A stretch of DNA of 64,000 nucleotides from Streptomyces neyagawaensis (GTDB taxonomy: Bacteria > Actinomycetota > Actinomycetes > Streptomycetales > Streptomycetaceae). Shown here in pieces: positions 60,099-64,000 of the stretch. Made by a program: the position numbers and the translations under genes. The notes beneath the pieces are model-generated. The model did not search any database and was not told the origin of the DNA. It saw only the letters and a program-made list of their open reading frames with translations. Position 1 is the first letter of the stretch. Every line of letters starts with the position of its first letter. The stretch covers positions 62,001-126,000 of the forward strand of contig NZ_JAMGBG010000005.1 of the NCBI RefSeq assembly GCF_023516595.1, written 5' to 3'.

Positions 60099-61817
60099 GT
60101 GGGACGCTCGGAGGAGGCCCGGGTACGGCTGCCACAGCTGAGGCTGGACGAACTGCTGGAGGAGCTCCAGGCGCGCCTGGACGCCGCACGCGGCACCCGG
60201 GACCGCGTGCACAGCCTGCTGGAGGCGGTGCTCTCGGTGGGCCGGGAGCTGGACCTTGAGCAGGCCCTGCGCAGCATCGTGGAGGCCGCCGCCGTGCTCG
60301 TCGACGCCGAGTACGCGGCCCTCGGGGTCATCGGCCCCGACGGCAAACGTCTGTCCGCCTTCCACACGGTCGGCGTGGGCGAGGAGCAGATCGCCCGGAT
60401 CGGCCCCTTCCCGGAGGGCCACGGCATCCTGGGCGAGCTGATCCGGCACCCCGAGCCCCTGCGCCTGGCGAAGCTCTCCGACCACCCGGCGTCGTACGGC
60501 TTCCCGCCCCACCACCCGCCGATGAACACCTTCCTCGGCGTCCCGATCCGGGTCCGCGACCAGGTCTTCGGGAACCTGTACCTGACCGAGAAGCGCGGCG
60601 GTGCCCAGTTCGACGAGGAGGACGTCTCGGTCACCCTCACCCTGGCCGTCGCGGCGGGCGTCGCGATCGACAACGCCCGCCTCTACGCGGAGTCCCGGCT
60701 CCGTGAGCGCTGGCTGCGGGCGAACGCCGAGATCGTGCACCGTCTGATGGCCGGCGGGGACCGCACCGAGGTCCTCGGCCTGATCGCCGACCGGGCCCGC
60801 GAGATCACCGGCGCCGCCCTCGCAGGGGTCGCGATGCCGATGGAGGAGACGGACTCGCTGTCCGTCGAACTCGCCCTCGGCCAGGAGGCGGAGACCTTGA
60901 ACGGTCTGGTCCTGCCCGTGGAGGGCAGCCTCCTCGGCGAGGCATTCGCCGGGGCGACCGCCGTCACCAGCCCGGACGTCGTCCACGACGTACGGGTCTC
61001 GGCGGGGGCACCGGGCTTCACCGGCCTCGGACCGGCCGTCGCCGTCCCCGTCGGCACCGGCGAGAGCGGCGTCCGAGGTGTGCTGCTCCTGGTGCGGGAG
61101 GCGGGGCGGCCGGCGTTCACGGAGAAGGAGATCGACCTCCTGCGGGGCTTCGCCGCCCAGGCGGCGATCGCGATGGAGCTCGCGGAACGCAGGCTGGAGG
61201 CCGAGGAGGTCGCGGTCCTCAAGGACCGTGACCGGATCGCCCGGGACCTGCACGATCTGGCCATTCAGCGGCTGTTCGCCACCGGGATGACCCTGCAGAG
61301 CGCGGGCCGTTTCATCGAGCACACCGAGGCCTCCGAACGTGTCTCGCGGGCCGTGGACGACCTGGACGAGACCATCAAGATCATCAGGTCGACGATCTTC
61401 GGCCTGCGCACCCGCGAGGGAGTGGCGGGCACCGGCCTGCGGGCCCGCACCGTACGGGTGGTCGGGGACGCGGCGCCGGTCGTGGGCTTCGCCCCCAGCG
61501 TGCGCATGGAGGGCCTGCTGGACACCGAGGTGCCCAAGGAGATCGCCGACCACGCGGTGGCCGTCCTGTCCGAGGCCCTCACCAACATCGCCCGCCACGC
61601 CCGCGCCGACCGCGCCGAGGTCGTCCTCGCCACCGACGGGACCGAGCTGCGGCTCTCCGTCACCGACAATGGCGTGGGCGTCCCGGCCGGGGGCCGCCGC
61701 AGCGGACTGCGCAACATGGCCGAACGCGCCGAGCAGCTCGGCGGCGGATTCGAGCTCACGGAGCCCCCGGGCGGAGGCACCGCCCTGGTGTGGTGCGTCC
61801 CGCTGAAGCACCCCTGA
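60099..61817 (+). CDS. Two-GAF-domain sensor histidine kinase (DevS/OsdK type)
   Basis: The 572-residue soluble protein has two GAF domains (about 60-200, with [17 protein letters not shown]; about 225-365, with [13 protein letters not shown]), a HisKA_3 segment [18 protein letters not shown] (His385) and an ATPase domain ending [12 protein letters not shown]. This is the layout of mycobacterial DevS/DosT and Streptomyces OsdK, which sense oxygen or redox state through the first GAF. GTG 60099 follows GGAGGA. Probable partner of the regulator at 53476. Confidence 0.92.
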   Translation: MGRSEEARVRLPQLRLDELLEELQARLDAARGTRDRVHSLLEAVLSVGRELDLEQALRSIVEAAAVLVDAEYAALGVIGPDGKRLSAFHTVGVGEEQIARIGPFPEGHGILGELIRHPEPLRLAKLSDHPASYGFPPHHPPMNTFLGVPIRVRDQVFGNLYLTEKRGGAQFDEEDVSVTLTLAVAAGVAIDNARLYAESRLRERWLRANAEIVHRLMAGGDRTEVLGLIADRAREITGAALAGVAMPMEETDSLSVELALGQEAETLNGLVLPVEGSLLGEAFAGATAVTSPDVVHDVRVSAGAPGFTGLGPAVAVPVGTGESGVRGVLLLVREAGRPAFTEKEIDLLRGFAAQAAIAMELAERRLEAEEVAVLKDRDRIARDLHDLAIQRLFATGMTLQSAGRFIEHTEASERVSRAVDDLDETIKIIRSTIFGLRTREGVAGTGLRARTVRVVGDAAPVVGFAPSVRMEGLLDTEVPKEIADHAVAVLSEALTNIARHARADRAEVVLATDGTELRLSVTDNGVGVPAGGRRSGLRNMAERAEQLGGGFELTEPPGGGTALVWCVPLKHP

Positions 61818-61864
61818 CACGCGGCGCCGGGCGGAGCGCGGTCCTGGCGCCGCGCACCACCCCG

Positions 61865-61909
61865 CCCCGCATCCGCCGGGGCCCCCACCCCACCCCGCAT
61901 CCGCCGGGG
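61865..61909. repeat. Two 17-bp direct repeats with hairpin potential
   Basis: CCCCGCATCCGCCGGGG at 61865-61881 recurs at 61893-61909 (28-bp period). Each copy can fold on itself through CCCCG/CGGGG. They lie after the kinase stop and before the next gene and may act as a tandem terminator. Confidence 0.6.
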
Positions 61910-61971
61910 GCCCGTCCCCCCAGTCCCCGTCACCGTTACCCCTACGTCGACCCTCCGGAGGTCGTACTGCC

Positions 61972-62781
61972 ATGAGGGTCCATCACCTCAACTGCGGAAC
62001 CCTGCTCCCGCCCACCGCCCGGCTGGTCTGCCATGTCCTCCTCGTCGAGGCGCCGAACGGCCTGGTCCTGGTGGACTCCGGCTTCGGACTGCACGACATC
62101 GACGACCCGGGCCGGCGTCTCGGAGGGTCACGCCGGCTGCTCAGGCCCGTGCTGAAGGCGGAGGAGACGGCGGCCCGCCAGGTCGAGGCCCTCGGGTTCC
62201 GCCGCGAGGACGTCCGCCACATCGTCCTCACCCACTTCGACCTGGACCACATCGGCGGACTGTCCGACTTCCCCGACGCCCAGGTGCACACCACCGCGGC
62301 CGAGGTCCGCGGGGCCATCACCTCCCCGTCCCGGCGGGAGCGGAACCGCTACAGGCCCGTCCAGTGGGCGCACGGCCCGAAACTCGTCGACCACACCCCG
62401 GACGGCGAGGCTTGGCGCGGCTTCGCCGCCGCCAAGGAACTCGACACCATCGCCCCCGGCATCGTCCTGATCTCCCTGCCGGGCCACACCCGCGGCCACG
62501 CCTGCGTCGCCGTCGACACCGGTGACCGCTGGATCCTGCACGCCGGCGACTCCTTCTTCCACCGCGGCCTCGTCGACGGCCGCACCCCGGTGCCGCGTGT
62601 CCTGCGGGCCACGGAAGCGCTGCTCGCCCACGACTTCCCGCAGGTGCGCGCCAACCACGCCCGCCTGGCCGAGCTGCACCGGCGGGGCGACGCGGACCTG
62701 ACCATCGTCAACGCGCACGACCCGGTCCTGTTCGAGAAGGCACGCGCCGGGCATCCCGGCGGCCCCGCCGCTGGCCGCTGA
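61972..62781 (+). CDS. Metallo-beta-lactamase-fold hydrolase
   Basis: The 269-residue protein has the zinc-binding signature [11 protein letters not shown], later [10 protein letters not shown] and [11 protein letters not shown], and the final NAHDPVLF. Similar to lactonase/quorum-quenching-type and glyoxalase II-type enzymes; substrate unknown. A CCGGAGG ribosome site precedes ATG 61972. Confidence 0.92.
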   Translation: MRVHHLNCGTLLPPTARLVCHVLLVEAPNGLVLVDSGFGLHDIDDPGRRLGGSRRLLRPVLKAEETAARQVEALGFRREDVRHIVLTHFDLDHIGGLSDFPDAQVHTTAAEVRGAITSPSRRERNRYRPVQWAHGPKLVDHTPDGEAWRGFAAAKELDTIAPGIVLISLPGHTRGHACVAVDTGDRWILHAGDSFFHRGLVDGRTPVPRVLRATEALLAHDFPQVRANHARLAELHRRGDADLTIVNAHDPVLFEKARAGHPGGPAAGR

Positions 62782-62891
62782 GGCCCCCTCTTTGACCGCG
62801 AGGACCAGTTCTTCCCGCCCCGTAGCTCCGTAGGTTCCCCTTCAACCCCTCGACGAGGGGGCCGCGAACGGCCGGACAAGGGAACTGGTTC

Positions 62892-64000
62892 ATGGAAACA
62901 AGCCGGTACGACACATGCGTGATCGGGGCGGGGCCCGCGGGGCTGGCGGTCGCCAGGGCCCTGTCGGAGCGGAACCTGCCGTACACCCACCTCGAACGGC
63001 ACACCGGGCCGGGCGGCATCTGGGACATCGACAACCCGGGCAGCCCGATGTACGAGTCGGCCCACTTCATCTCCAGCAGGACCCTCTCCGGCTTCGGCGG
63101 GTTCCCGATGCCGGAGACCTTCGCGGACTACCCGCCGCACCGGCAGATCCTGTCGTATCTGACGTCCTTCGCCGACGCCTACCGGCTGACCGAGCGCATC
63201 GAGTTCGGCGTGGAGGTCGAGCACGTCGAGAAGAACGCCGACGGCACCTGGACGGTCACCCGGACCGACGGCCGGCAGACCAGGCACGGCCAGGTCGTGA
63301 TCTGCACGGGCGCCCAGTGGCACCCCAACGTGCCGGAGATCCCCGGCCACTTCACCGGCGAGGTCCGCCACACGGTCGGCTACCGCAGTGCGGAGGAACT
63401 GCGCGGCAAGCGGGTCCTGGTGGTCGGCGCCGGGAACTCCGGCTGCGACATCGCCTGCGACGCGGCCCGCAGCGCGGACCACGCGGTGATCAGCATGCGC
63501 CGCGGCTACTGGTTCATCCCCAAGCATCTCTTCGGCCGGCCCGTGGACACCATCGCGAGCGGCGGGCCCCACCTGCCGATGTGGCTGGCCCAGCGGGTCT
63601 TCGGCACCCTTCTGCGGCTCATCAACGGCGACCCGACGCGCCTCGGCCTGCCGAAGCCGGACCACAAGCTGTTCGAGACGCACCCCGCGATCAACTCGCT
63701 GCTGATCCACCACCTCCAGCACGGCGACATCACCGCCCGGCCGGGGATCGCCCGCACCGAGGGCCGCACCGTCCACTTCACCGACGGCACCCGCGACGAC
63801 TTCGACCTGATCCTGCTGGCCACCGGATACGTCCACAAGGTGCCGGTCGCCCAGAAGTACTTCGGCGACGAACAGCACCCCGACCTCTATCTGTCGTCGT
63901 TCTCCCGCGACCACGAGGGCCTCTTCGGCGTCGGCTTCATCGAGACCAACTCCGGCGCCTACCAGCTGTTCGACACCCAGGCCCAGCTGATCGCCGGGTA
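62892..64000 (+). CDS. Flavin-containing monooxygenase, 3' end outside window
   Basis: The visible 369 residues start METSRYDTCVIGAGPAGLAV (FAD site), have the FMO fingerprint FTGEVRHTVGYR (FxGxxxHxxxY) and the NADPH site RVLVVGAGNSGCDIA, and LLATGYVHKVP near the end. The family hydroxylates nitrogen or sulfur or performs Baeyer-Villiger reactions; the substrate is not predictable. The frame is still open at base 64000. Confidence 0.92.
   Translation, partial: METSRYDTCVIGAGPAGLAVARALSERNLPYTHLERHTGPGGIWDIDNPGSPMYESAHFISSRTLSGFGGFPMPETFADYPPHRQILSYLTSFADAYRLTERIEFGVEVEHVEKNADGTWTVTRTDGRQTRHGQVVICTGAQWHPNVPEIPGHFTGEVRHTVGYRSAEELRGKRVLVVGAGNSGCDIACDAARSADHAVISMRRGYWFIPKHLFGRPVDTIASGGPHLPMWLAQRVFGTLLRLINGDPTRLGLPKPDHKLFETHPAINSLLIHHLQHGDITARPGIARTEGRTVHFTDGTRDDFDLILLATGYVHKVPVAQKYFGDEQHPDLYLSSFSRDHEGLFGVGFIETNSGAYQLFDTQAQLIAG

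Overview
The window is very GC-rich and has strong third-position GC bias, short four-base or one-base gene overlaps, GGAG-type ribosome binding sites and a family content (SARP regulator with a TTA codon, WYL, DUF1360, DUF1707, DUF4287, KdpDE, ANTAR) that points to a Streptomyces or close relative. No rRNA, tRNA, CRISPR array or replication origin was seen.

Region 1 (1 to about 22.2 kb) is one flank of a polyketide gene cluster. It holds all five genes for methoxymalonyl-ACP (FkbK/J/I/H-type at 2-3273 and an FkbG-type O-methyltransferase at 13868-14536), both genes for ethylmalonyl-CoA supply (Ccr and a 3-hydroxybutyryl-CoA dehydrogenase, 19921-22169), a dTDP-D-2,6-dideoxysugar set (RmlB, RmlA, 2,3-dehydratase, 3- and 4-ketoreductases, glycosyltransferase) with no 3,5-epimerase, an O-carbamoyltransferase, a type II thioesterase, a phosphopantetheinyl transferase, a metallophosphoesterase and a large SARP activator. 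Methoxymalonate, ethylmalonate and a carbamoylated D-dideoxyhexose together match a concanamycin-type plecomacrolide. The PKS genes themselves must lie to the left of position 1. The sugar block carries direct repeats, gene fragments and an IS256-family remnant that record a tandem duplication followed by partial loss.

Region 2 (22.2-27.4 kb) is ordinary flanking sequence: an RNB ribonuclease, a GH16-like protein, a VOC protein divergent from a WYL regulator, and a DUF1360 protein.

Region 3 (27.4-37.7 kb) looks like one functional module: a polytopic membrane protein, a membrane-anchored molybdopterin oxidoreductase, a three-gene operon (GT2, DUF2064, methyltransferase), an OmpR-type two-component system, an NAD-dependent epimerase, a DM13 protein and a sulfite-oxidase-like enzyme. 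Four of its intergenic regions share a direct repeat CGTMM-N6-CGTMA with an 11-bp period, which suggests a local regulon of the embedded two-component system.

Region 4 (37.7-51.3 kb) holds small DUF proteins and a decayed kdp potassium-ATPase locus: kdpF, kdpB and kdpC survive only as fragments, while KdpD and two KdpE paralogues are intact. It continues with YnfA, CorA, an SMI1/KNR4 protein, a GAF-ANTAR gene broken by a 7-bp duplication, a YceI/MarR divergent pair, an AraC-type regulator and an isochorismatase-like hydrolase.

Region 5 (51.3-64 kb) resembles an oxygen-limitation or dormancy island: a flavohaemoprotein (frameshifted), a PPOX protein, a NarL/DevR-type regulator, PPK2, phosphoketolase, a STAS protein, a zinc alcohol dehydrogenase, a DevS-like two-GAF histidine kinase, a metallo-beta-lactamase-fold protein and a flavin monooxygenase running off the right end. 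Four GGGNCS-N2-YGGNCC palindromes lie in its intergenic regions. A MITE-like element has inserted directly upstream of the response-regulator gene.
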